This document shows, piece after piece, positions 16,863 to 24,409 of a stretch of 49,421 nt of DNA (position 1 is its first letter; every line of letters starts with the position of its first letter). Source of the DNA: Acidobacteriota bacterium (GTDB lineage: Bacteria > Acidobacteriota > Terriglobia > Terriglobales > Acidobacteriaceae); the NCBI GenBank assembly GCA_028873155.1, contig JAGWML010000001.1, forward strand, positions 1 to 49,421. Reading direction: 5' to 3'. The notes under the pieces are model-generated. The model was given only the letters and a program-made list of their open reading frames with translations, did no database searches and was not told where the DNA came from. Made by a program: the position numbers and the translations under genes.

Positions 16863-17726
16863 TCAGAAAATCTTAACAGGATGCTCGTCGAACGCCGCAA
16901 AGGAAGCCATACTCAATCCTGCCCTTCCCTTGAGTGCACTCAACGCGGCCCGCTCTGTCTCCCGTGATGCCAGAAGGCGCGTATGCGCATGGGCAAGATC
17001 AGCATCGTTGTATCCGGGATGCGTCACCAGCTCGAATGTTCCCTCCGGCATCGCTGTAGCGAGGGATGTCACTGCGCTTGTATCCAGCGTACCCGTGGCC
17101 AACACGCCCATCGCTCCGTCCGTCGTTGCAAATCCTTCCTCGCGCACAATGCGCCGGAATGCGGGCTCCAGTCTGCGCAGCAAGCCTACTTCCCATTTCC
17201 GCACCGCCGGAGCACCCGGCGTAGCCTGCACGCTCCACTCCGGCTCGAAGGGATTGCGCACGACGCGCACATTGCACGCACGCGCGGCACGCAGAAGCGG
17301 CCGCAGCACTGCCGGAAACATGTGCGTATGCTTGTGCGTATCGACGTGCGTCACGCGCACACCAAACTCCTGTAACCGCGCAATCTGCGCGTACGCTTCC
17401 GCCTCGATGTCGCCGCTGCGAATCCCGCCCGCAAGTAAGCGAGGTAGAAATTGACCTAATGTGCGATAGAGCTGTCCAGTCTTGCGGTCGATCAGGGAGG
17501 ATTGTTGCCCGCCGTCCAGAACTGGCACGCCATCCACCAGCACGACATGGCACCCGACACCCAGCGTCGGCGTTGAACGCGCCAGCTCAATGGCCTCTGA
17601 AGTCGCCGCCGCGTTCGCCATCAGCGTTGCGGATGTCAAGACACCTGCGCGATGCAATTCGATGATTGCGCGATTGACTCCCGCGGTAAGCCCGAAGTCA
17701 TCCGCATTGACAATCAGTCGTCTCAC
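16863..17726 (-). CDS. ChbG/YdjC-family carbohydrate deacetylase (HpnK-like)
   Basis: A 287-residue cytoplasmic protein. RRLIVNADDFGLTAGVNRAI is the family opening, with the metal-binding Asp pair. GVGCHVVL carries a metal His, VTHVDTHKHTHMFP is the H-x-x-x-H region, and ELVTHPGY is the C-terminal motif. YdjC proteins remove acetyl groups from small N-acetylated sugars. The sequence resembles HpnK of hopanoid clusters, but no hopanoid gene is present. It is 77 bases upstream of bshA on the same strand. The start is GTG 17726. Confidence 0.85.
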   Translation of the reverse strand: MRRLIVNADDFGLTAGVNRAIIELHRAGVLTSATLMANAAATSEAIELARSTPTLGVGCHVVLVDGVPVLDGGQQSSLIDRKTGQLYRTLGQFLPRLLAGGIRSGDIEAEAYAQIARLQEFGVRVTHVDTHKHTHMFPAVLRPLLRAARACNVRVVRNPFEPEWSVQATPGAPAVRKWEVGLLRRLEPAFRRIVREEGFATTDGAMGVLATGTLDTSAVTSLATAMPEGTFELVTHPGYNDADLAHAHTRLLASRETERAALSALKGRAGLSMASFAAFDEHPVKIF

Positions 17727-17771
17727 CGGCCTGGTCTACCCTTCTCTTCGATCCATACGGTCGCCCACTGA

Positions 17772-17777
17772 TATGAT
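17772..17777 (+). promoter_or_regulatory. Candidate -10 box for tRNA-Val
   Basis: TATGAT lies 34 bases before the mature tRNA 5' end. The best -35 candidate, TTCGAT, is 19 bases upstream, so the match is moderate. Confidence 0.3.
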
Positions 17778-17811
17778 GAATGCAGGCCGAGTGGCGTATC
17801 CGCGAGCCCAT

Positions 17812-17888
17812 GGGCGGTTAGCTCAGCTGGTTAGAGCGCCTGCCTTACAAGCAGGAAGTCGGGGGTTCGAGTCCCTCACTGCCCACCA
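17812..17888 (+). tRNA. tRNA-Val (anticodon TAC)
   Basis: A full cloverleaf of 77 nt. The acceptor arms GGGCGGT and ACTGCCC pair with one G-U. The D-arm has AGCTCAGCTGGTTAGAGC, and the anticodon stem CCTGC/GCAGG encloses CTTACAA with anticodon TAC at its centre. GGGGGTTCGAGTCCCTC is the T-arm, and the CCA end is encoded. TAC reads valine codons GTA and GTG. Confidence 0.97.
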
Positions 17889-17919
17889 TATTCGCCACGC
17901 CACCACTTGAGACGATGCG

Positions 17920-18978
17920 CTAATTCCGGATTCCTTCAAGCAACGCCTCAACTTCCCGCTTTTCCTCTGTTTTCAGCGGGAGCAACGGCAGCCTGGGCCG
18001 CCCACCCCAATATCCGTTGTAGTCGCAGGAGTATTTGATTCCGGCAATCCCCAGTGCCCCCGTGATGCGCGCATTGGCCTTCACAATCCTTTGCTGCTTC
18101 TCGGCGGCCAGTTTCAGATCATGGTCCTTCCATGCCAGGTACACTTCCTGGCATGCCTGCGGTGCACACGCGGCAAAGCCCAGAATCGCTCCTGAAGCAC
18201 CGAGTTCAAGCGACTCCAGCATGTCCCCTGCTGATCCAGTCAGCACCTGGAAGCCTACTTCCTTGCTGCGGGTCTTCATCGGCACTACCGGTGGGGCTGT
18301 CTCCACGGCGGCTCCTCCTGCAAGGTCTTCCGCAGAAACGAATGTTGCCGGCTCCAGTGCGGTATCCGCTCGCAACATCCGCGCAGTTACGGCTTCAAAG
18401 ACCGGCGTCACTGTCACCGTGCGGCGCCGCGCCTCTCGCGTCGCGGCCAGCGTGGCTTTCATACGCGCCATGTCTCCGCTTGAGTCCTTGATGCCAATGA
18501 TGTTTGGATGCTCGGCCAGTTCGGCGATTACTTCTACGGGAATGTCATAGGGCACGCAGCGCGGAATGTTGTAGAGCATCACGGGCAAAGGCAATCGATC
18601 CGCCACGCTGCGAAAATAGGTCAGGACCGCAGCCGCGGTCATCTGTCCTGCATAGTACGTCGGCGTGCGCACCAGAACGACATCGTATTGATGTTTCGCC
18701 GCTACCTCGGCCGTCTCCAGGGTCGCTTTCACGCTCTCGCGGCCGACGCCTGCGATCAAGACCTTCTCGGGTGCAGCCGCTTCGGCCGCAACGCGTAGAA
18801 CATCCCACGCCTCCTGGTCGCTCAGCTCGGGCGCTTCGCCTGTTGAGCCCAGGACAACCATCCCTGCCAGCAGACTGCGCGAGTAGTGCGCAATATTCGC
18901 TTCCAGTTTGCGAAAATACACGCGTTCATCTGGATAAAACGGCGTTGTCGCCGCCGCAAATACACCCTCAATCAGCAT
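17920..18978 (-). CDS. DapA-superfamily aldolase, HOGA1-like, with internal insertion
   Basis: A 352-residue (beta/alpha)8-barrel protein. GSTGEAPELSDQE matches the GxxGE loop, VMLYNIP carries the catalytic Tyr, and IIGIKDSSGD carries the Schiff-base Lys. IKDSSGD, FQVLTGSAG and YNGYWGG resemble 4-hydroxy-2-oxoglutarate aldolase (HOGA1) more than DapA, so cleavage of a 4-hydroxy-2-oxo acid to pyruvate or glyoxylate is likelier than lysine synthesis. About 50 extra residues (TPVFEAVTARM to MKTRSKEVG) lie between the Lys strand and FQVLTG. ATG 18978 starts 4 bases after the carB stop, implying coupling; a longer frame from 19023 would overlap carB. Confidence 0.82.
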   Translation of the reverse strand: MLIEGVFAAATTPFYPDERVYFRKLEANIAHYSRSLLAGMVVLGSTGEAPELSDQEAWDVLRVAAEAAAPEKVLIAGVGRESVKATLETAEVAAKHQYDVVLVRTPTYYAGQMTAAAVLTYFRSVADRLPLPVMLYNIPRCVPYDIPVEVIAELAEHPNIIGIKDSSGDMARMKATLAATREARRRTVTVTPVFEAVTARMLRADTALEPATFVSAEDLAGGAAVETAPPVVPMKTRSKEVGFQVLTGSAGDMLESLELGASGAILGFAACAPQACQEVYLAWKDHDLKLAAEKQQRIVKANARITGALGIAGIKYSCDYNGYWGGRPRLPLLPLKTEEKREVEALLEGIRN

Positions 18979-18982
18979 AGTC

Positions 18983-21900
18983 TTATTGTAGTTCCCGCCC
19001 CGCATGCAGGTGTTGCAGCGCATTCACCGTTACCCTGTGCCCTTGCATCGCGGCAATCCCATCGGCAGCTGCGCGCGCCGCTGCAATCGTTGTGATTGTA
19101 GGAACGCGTGCAATTACTGCCGCGCGCCGAATCGCCTTCTCGTCAAAGAACGTATCCTGTCCGCGCGGGGTGTTGATGATGAGCTGGATCCGGTCGCCCT
19201 TGATCAGATCCACGACGTTCGGACGTCCTTCTTCCACCTTGAAGACGCGCTCCACATTCAGGCCCGCATGCTCCAGCACGTTTGCGGTTCCCTCGGTTGC
19301 CACCAGATGAAATCCGAGATGCACGTACCGTCGCGCCAGTTCAATGGCGGCCTGCTTGTCATGGTCGTTCACGCTGAAGAACGCGGTCCCCGTCGTCGGA
19401 AGCACCTGGCTGGCCGAGAGCTGCGCTTTGGCAAATGCCTCGCCAAAGGTCTCTGCCACCCCCATCACTTCTCCCGTTGACTTCATCTCCGGCCCAAGCA
19501 CGGTATCCACTCCGGCAAACTTCGACCATGGGAATACCGGAGACTTCACATAAAAATGCGTACCGGTGTCCAGGTCCTTCCTGGCGGCAAGCTTTTCCGG
19601 CAGCAGTTCGCGCAGCTTGCGGCCCGTCATCAGCCTTGCGGCAACCTTTGCCAGAGGAACACCCGTCGCCTTTGACACATACGGCACCGTACGGGACGCA
19701 CGTGGATTCACTTCGATGACATACACGCGATCGTTGCCCTCACCATCGCGCTGGATTGCAAACTGCAGGTTGACAAGCCCGACGACCTTCAGCGCCAGAG
19801 CCAGCTTGCGCGTGTACTCGCGCAACGTATGCAGCGTCTCCTCGCGAATATCCACAGCTGGCAACACGCAGGAAGAGTCACCCGAGTGAATGCCCGCCTC
19901 TTCAATGTGCTGCATGATACCCGCGATCAACACATCTTCTGAGTCGCACAGGGCATCGACATCCACCTCCACTGCATTTTCCAGGAAGTGATCCACCAGC
20001 ACCGGCCGTTCCTGCGAGTACTCCACCGCCTCACGCATATACCGCGCCACCGATTCGGCATCGTACGCAATCACCATGGCGCGCCCGCCCAGCACGTAAC
20101 TGGGCCTCACCAGAACCGGATACCCGACGCGCTCCGCCACAGCCAGCGCCTCTTCCACGCTTATTGCCGTGCCGCCTGCCGGCTGTGGAATCTGCAGATC
20201 TTCGAGCAGCTTCCCAAACTGTTTGCGGTCCTCTGCCAGGTCGATCGACTCCGGCGACGTCCCGATAATCGGCACACCGGCTGCAAGCAGGCGCTGGGCA
20301 AGATTCAGCGGCGTCTGCCCGCCAAACTGCACAATCATCCCGATCTTCGCGCCCGAAGACGCCTCATGGTTGTAGACGCCCAGCACGTCTTCCAGCGTGA
20401 GCGGCTCAAAGTAGAGCCGGTCGCTCGTGTCGTAATCCGTCGACACCGTCTCCGGGTTGCAGTTGACCATGATCGTTTCGTAGCCGTCATCCTTCAGCGC
20501 AAACGCGGCATGACAGCAGCAGTAGTCAAACTCGATTCCCTGCCCGATGCGGTTCGGACCCGAACCCAGAATGATGATCTTCGGCGTGTCCGTCGGCGGC
20601 GCCTCATCCTCTTCGTCGTAGGTCGAGTAGAGATAGGGCGTCATCGACTCAAACTCTGCCGCACACGTATCCACCAGCTTGTAGACCGGCCGGATGCCCT
20701 TCGACTCGCGCAGATCGCGCACTCGCTTCACGCCTTCGTGGCCTTCGAGCTTCCACTCTGTCGCAATGCGCTCGTCGCTCAGGCCAAAGCGCTTCAGGCG
20801 GAGCAGCTCTTCTGCTCTCATCGCTTCCGGACGTGTACGCTCAATACTCTTCTGCGCCAGCGTCACCTCGCGAATCTGGTGCAGGAACCAGGGGTCCATC
20901 GACGTCAGCCGCGCCACTTCGCGCACGCTCATGCCGCGCTCAAACGCAAACCGGATATAGCCTAGACGCTCCGGTCGCGGCGTCACCAGCATCTGCGTCA
21001 GCCGACGCGGCTCCAGCACCTCCGCCCCAGTCTTCTTGCCCGTCTCCAGCGCGCGCCATGCCTTCATTAGCGCTTCCTTGAAGGTGCGGCCCATCGCCAT
21101 CACCTCGCCCACCGACTTCATCTGCGGGCCCAGCACGTCATTCGCGCCCGGGAATTTCTCGAACTGCCACTTCGGAATCTTCACCACAACGTAGTCAATC
21201 GTCGGCTCAAAGCATGCCGGCGTCTTGCGCGTGATGTCATTGGGAATCTCATCGAGCGTGTAGCCCACCGCGAGCTTTGCCGCAATCTTCGCAATCGGGA
21301 AGCCCGTCGCCTTCGACGCCAGCGCCGAAGAACGGGACACGCGCGGATTCATCTCAATCACCGTCATGCGGCCATCCAGCGGGTTGACCGCAAACTGCAC
21401 GTTCGATCCACCGGTCTCCACGCCGATCTCGCGCATCACAGCAATCGCGGCATCGCGCATCTTCTGATACTCACGATCCGTGAGCGTCTGCGCCGGGGCC
21501 ACCGTGATCGAGTCGCCCGTATGCACGCCCATCGGATCAAAATTCTCAATGGAGCAGATGATGATGACGTTGTCCGCCAGGTCGCGCATCACTTCCAGCT
21601 CGTATTCCTTCCACCCCAGCACGCTTTCTTCAATCAGGCACTCATGCACCGGCGAGAGATCGAGCCCGCGCGCCAGAATCTCCATCAGCTCTTCGCGGTT
21701 GTACGCGATGCCGCCGCCTGAGCCGCCCAGCGTAAAGCTCGGCCGGATGAGCACCGGGAAACCGATCTTCGAGGCAAAGTCCAGGCCGTCGCGCAGATTG
21801 TTCACCAGCGCAGACTTTGACACCTCCAGCCCGATGCGAATCATTGCATCCTTGAAGAGCAGCCGGTCCTCGGCCTTCTTGATCGCTTCGAGCTTCGCGC

Positions 21901-22273
21901 CAATCAATTCCACGTTATAGCGGTCCAGCACTCCTGCATCGGCCAGGTCCACGGCCAGGTTCAGCGCCGTCTGCCCGCCAACCGTCGGCAGCAGGGCGAA
22001 CTTGCCCGCGCCCGGCCCAAGCATCTCCGCCTCTTTGCGAATGATCTCCTCGACATACTCGCGCGTCAGGGGCTCAATATACGTGCGGTCGGCCAGCTCC
22101 GGGTCGGTCATGATGGTAGCCGGGTTTGAGTTCACCAGCACCACCTCATAGCCTTCCTGCTTCAGCGCCTTGCAGGCCTGCGTGCCGCTGTAGTCAAACT
22201 CGGCCGACTGCCCAATCACAATCGGCCCCGAGCCGATCACAAGAATCTTCTGAATGTCATTTCTGCGTGGCAT
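18983..22273 (-). CDS. carB: Carbamoyl-phosphate synthase large subunit
   Basis: A 1096-residue enzyme, close to the usual 1070. Two homologous ATP-grasp halves are visible: IGSGPIVIGQSAEFDYSG with LIRPSFTLGGSGGGIAYN, and LGSGPNRIGQGIEFDYCC with LVRPSYVLGGRAMVIAYD. The first makes carboxyphosphate and carbamate, the second carbamoyl phosphate. EVNPRASRTVPYVSKATG closes the second half, and the C-terminal MGS-like domain (FFSVNDHDKQAAIELARR) is the allosteric region. ATG 22273 has only a weak purine-rich leader. carA lies upstream but is separated by a RAYT transposase gene. Confidence 0.96.
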   Translation of the reverse strand: MPRRNDIQKILVIGSGPIVIGQSAEFDYSGTQACKALKQEGYEVVLVNSNPATIMTDPELADRTYIEPLTREYVEEIIRKEAEMLGPGAGKFALLPTVGGQTALNLAVDLADAGVLDRYNVELIGAKLEAIKKAEDRLLFKDAMIRIGLEVSKSALVNNLRDGLDFASKIGFPVLIRPSFTLGGSGGGIAYNREELMEILARGLDLSPVHECLIEESVLGWKEYELEVMRDLADNVIIICSIENFDPMGVHTGDSITVAPAQTLTDREYQKMRDAAIAVMREIGVETGGSNVQFAVNPLDGRMTVIEMNPRVSRSSALASKATGFPIAKIAAKLAVGYTLDEIPNDITRKTPACFEPTIDYVVVKIPKWQFEKFPGANDVLGPQMKSVGEVMAMGRTFKEALMKAWRALETGKKTGAEVLEPRRLTQMLVTPRPERLGYIRFAFERGMSVREVARLTSMDPWFLHQIREVTLAQKSIERTRPEAMRAEELLRLKRFGLSDERIATEWKLEGHEGVKRVRDLRESKGIRPVYKLVDTCAAEFESMTPYLYSTYDEEDEAPPTDTPKIIILGSGPNRIGQGIEFDYCCCHAAFALKDDGYETIMVNCNPETVSTDYDTSDRLYFEPLTLEDVLGVYNHEASSGAKIGMIVQFGGQTPLNLAQRLLAAGVPIIGTSPESIDLAEDRKQFGKLLEDLQIPQPAGGTAISVEEALAVAERVGYPVLVRPSYVLGGRAMVIAYDAESVARYMREAVEYSQERPVLVDHFLENAVEVDVDALCDSEDVLIAGIMQHIEEAGIHSGDSSCVLPAVDIREETLHTLREYTRKLALALKVVGLVNLQFAIQRDGEGNDRVYVIEVNPRASRTVPYVSKATGVPLAKVAARLMTGRKLRELLPEKLAARKDLDTGTHFYVKSPVFPWSKFAGVDTVLGPEMKSTGEVMGVAETFGEAFAKAQLSASQVLPTTGTAFFSVNDHDKQAAIELARRYVHLGFHLVATEGTANVLEHAGLNVERVFKVEEGRPNVVDLIKGDRIQLIINTPRGQDTFFDEKAIRRAAVIARVPTITTIAAARAAADGIAAMQGHRVTVNALQHLHAGRELQ

Positions 22274-22292
22274 TTTTCTCTTGGTATTCCGC

Positions 22293-22874
22293 TTAGAATC
22301 GATCTCTCGTGTTTTGAGGGGTTACGGCTTCAACCCAGCTGTTGGGGTCGTCGCTTTGAAAGGGCACGACTTTAGTCGTGCCATAAGCTCGTTCATAACC
22401 GAGTGGCTTTAGCCACTGAGGGACGGGGTCCAACTTCCAACCGGGATATGCAGAAGAATATTTGAATTCTGCCGGTACATTGCAGAGGTGTCTCTTCACC
22501 GGATTCAAATGGATGTAATGGACGTGCCGGTCGTAGTCCTCCGCATCCCGGATCCGATGATCCGAGAAGCCGCGCTGCCAAACCTCGCCATTAAACCCAA
22601 GTTCCTTTTTCACTCGAAACGAGAACCCGCCCTTGATGAGCTGCGCTGCTCGTTCAAGTGAGACGGCCGGGGTAATGAGCAAATGAACGTGGTCGGGCAT
22701 TGAGACAAATTCGTGGATGAAATACGCTTCGCCTCGATGGGCAAGAAGATTCTTGAAAAAGAGCCGCGCCCACGCTTCATTTTTGAATAGAGCACGCCGC
22801 TCCCACGTGTCGGACGTGATGAAGTACGTCTGCGAGTTGTTGGTTGCGTGCTCGCGTGCGGGTTTCAAAACCAT
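22293..22874 (-). CDS. REP-associated tyrosine transposase (RAYT, IS200-like Y1)
   Basis: A 193-residue single-strand transposase. MPDHVHLLITP contains the HUH pair (H62, H64), and DYDRHVHYIHLNPVKRHL holds the catalytic-helix tyrosines (Y114/Y120) in the RAYT signature NPVK. WERRALF near 25 and WQRGFSDHRIRD near 100 are also typical. It lies between carA and carB on the same strand, its stop 19 bases before carB. Both ends carry paired REP palindromes in mirrored orientation (22355-22423 and 22874-22942). The left pair is inside the coding sequence and encodes about residues 151-173. It looks intact. Confidence 0.9.
   Translation of the reverse strand: MVLKPAREHATNNSQTYFITSDTWERRALFKNEAWARLFFKNLLAHRGEAYFIHEFVSMPDHVHLLITPAVSLERAAQLIKGGFSFRVKKELGFNGEVWQRGFSDHRIRDAEDYDRHVHYIHLNPVKRHLCNVPAEFKYSSAYPGWKLDPVPQWLKPLGYERAYGTTKVVPFQSDDPNSWVEAVTPQNTRDRF
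22355..22423. repeat. Left REP doublet inside the RAYT 3' coding end
   Basis: Two palindromes 18 bases apart. At 22355-22382, GGCACGACTTTAGTCGTGCC is preceded by TTTGAAAG. At 22401-22423, GTGGCTTTAGCCAC is followed by TGAGGGA. Each has a TTTA-type centre. The pair is the mirror image of the one at 22874-22942. Confidence 0.85.
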
Positions 22875-22942
22875 CCCTCAGCGGTTAAAGCCGCGACTTC
22901 TTTTTCGTCGTTGCGGCACGGCTAAAGCCGTGCCCTTTCAAA
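22874..22942. repeat. Right REP doublet upstream of the RAYT
   Basis: TCCCTCAGCGGTTAAAGCCGC (22874-22894; given in two parts as TCCCTCAG and CGGTTAAAGCCG) is followed after 20 bases by GGCACGGCTAAAGCCGTGCC (22915-22934) and CTTTCAAA (22935-22942). Read as reverse complement it matches the left doublet: 25 of 28 bases for the outer unit and about 17 of 20 for the inner one. It overlaps the RAYT start codon at its inner edge. Confidence 0.85.
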
Positions 22943-23019
22943 ACTGCCCTGTCTCAAAAAACAGCGGAGCCGAAAGCCCCGCTGCGCTTGAAAACCTTAA
23001 CGTCTGCACCTGAACCGCG

Positions 23020-24159
23020 TCATCCCCTCCACTCCTCCATCATCCTGCGGAAGTCATGGAACAGGTAATGCGAGTCATGCGGCCCTGGCGCGGCCTCCGG
23101 GTGATACTGCACGCTGAACAGCGGCAGCGTCTTGTGCCGCAGCCCCTCCAGCGTCTGGTCGTTCAGATCGACGTGCGTCAACTCCACCTCATTCGCGTTG
23201 ATGGAGTCCGGGTCTACCGCAAAGTTGTGGTTGTGCGCCGTAATCTCCACCTTGCCGGTGGTGTTGTTCTTCACTGGATGATTCCCGCCGTGATGCCCAA
23301 ACTTCAGCTTGTAGGTCCGCCCGCCCAGCGCCAGCCCTGTCAGTTGATGTCCCAGGCAAATGCCGAAGATCGGTACCCGGCCCATCATCTCGCGAATCGC
23401 CCGCACCGCGTAGTCCACCGGCTCCGGATCGCCGGGTCCATTCGACAGAAACACGCCGTCCGGCTTCATCCCCTGCACGTCCGCTCCGCTCGTCTCGGCC
23501 GGAACCACGGTGACTCTGCAGCCGTCGCGCGTCAGCATCCGCAGAATGTTCTGCTTAATCCCAAAGTCGTACGCCACCACGTGCAGCAGCTTGCGATCAT
23601 GCGCATCCTGCGCGGGCAGCAGCGGATCACCTGCCTGATTGCGATGATCCTGTGCGTCGAATGTATAGACCGACTTCGTTGAGACAACTCGCGCCAGGTC
23701 CGTCCCATCCATCTTGCGAATGTTGCGCGCCCGTTGCACAAGCACATCGGCGTTCGTCTCGGTGGTCGAAATCACTCCGCGCATTACGCCATGCGTCCGC
23801 AGATGGCGCACCAGTGCCCGCGTATCAATCTCCGCCAGCACTGGAACGTTGTAGCGCTCCATGTACTCATCGGTCACCTGTTCGGAGCGCCAGTTGGAGC
23901 TGATCACAGAAAATTCCCTGACAATCAGTCCCTCAATGAAGGGCTTGGCCGCCTCATTGTCTGCCTGGTTGGTGCCGTAATTGCCAATTTGTGGATTAGT
24001 GAGAACAACGATCTGGCCGGCATAGGAGGGATCGGTTGCAATTTCCTGGTAGCCGGTTAGAGAAGTATTGAAAACAACCTCGCCCTGACATTCGCCAGGT
24101 GCGCCATGGCCTTGGCCGCGGAAGATGCGCCCGTCTTCGAGCGCTAAAATCGCCTGCAT
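23020..24159 (-). CDS. carA: Carbamoyl-phosphate synthase small (glutaminase) subunit
   Basis: A 379-residue subunit that hydrolyses glutamine and passes ammonia to CarB. The N-terminal CarA domain has FNTSLTGYQEIATDPSYAGQ, and the class I glutamine amidotransferase domain has the nucleophile Cys in FGICLGHQLTGLA with His and Glu in QYHPEAAPGP. ATG 24159 has GGAG six bases upstream and is preferred to TTG 24183. A RAYT insertion separates it from carB by about 750 bases, so normal carA-carB coupling is lost. Whether both genes remain on one transcript cannot be told. Confidence 0.95.
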   Translation of the reverse strand: MQAILALEDGRIFRGQGHGAPGECQGEVVFNTSLTGYQEIATDPSYAGQIVVLTNPQIGNYGTNQADNEAAKPFIEGLIVREFSVISSNWRSEQVTDEYMERYNVPVLAEIDTRALVRHLRTHGVMRGVISTTETNADVLVQRARNIRKMDGTDLARVVSTKSVYTFDAQDHRNQAGDPLLPAQDAHDRKLLHVVAYDFGIKQNILRMLTRDGCRVTVVPAETSGADVQGMKPDGVFLSNGPGDPEPVDYAVRAIREMMGRVPIFGICLGHQLTGLALGGRTYKLKFGHHGGNHPVKNNTTGKVEITAHNHNFAVDPDSINANEVELTHVDLNDQTLEGLRHKTLPLFSVQYHPEAAPGPHDSHYLFHDFRRMMEEWRG

Positions 24160-24316
24160 TGCCTCTCCGGGGAGTGGATTCAATCGATTCTAGCAGGTTT
24201 GCCCGGCGGAAATTCTCGGCGGCGCGATTGCATGTGGAGATTCTGTCGTGCGAGGGGGGTCCCACCCATGCGAACGGCCATCTTTCTGGCAAGCAGCCGC
24301 CTGCCAGTACATGACG

Positions 24317-24351
24317 AAAGTCAAGCCAGGGCGCAGGTAAGTGTTGACTTT
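24317..24351 (+). promoter_or_regulatory. Dyad AAAGTCAA-N19-TTGACTTT upstream of the 24410 gene
   Basis: A perfect 8-bp inverted repeat (24317-24324 and 24344-24351). The right half contains TTGACT, a good -35 box, but no good -10 lies 16-18 bases on. It sits 59 bases before the start of the next gene and between divergent carA and that gene, so it may be an operator. Confidence 0.3.
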
Positions 24352-24409
24352 AATCCAGTAGAGTGCGGAAATGTCATGTAAATCTTCCCCAGTCGCGAGG
24401 AGCATCCCC

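Noticed and set aside
17812..17888. tRNA gene as an integration site
   Set aside because: No integrase, no repeat of the tRNA 3' end, and ordinary genes on both sides.
19988..20965. A 325-codon open frame on the plus strand opposite carB
   Set aside because: It mirrors carB codons in GC-rich DNA, has no ribosome-binding site, and its translation is rich in Arg, His and Pro with no motif.
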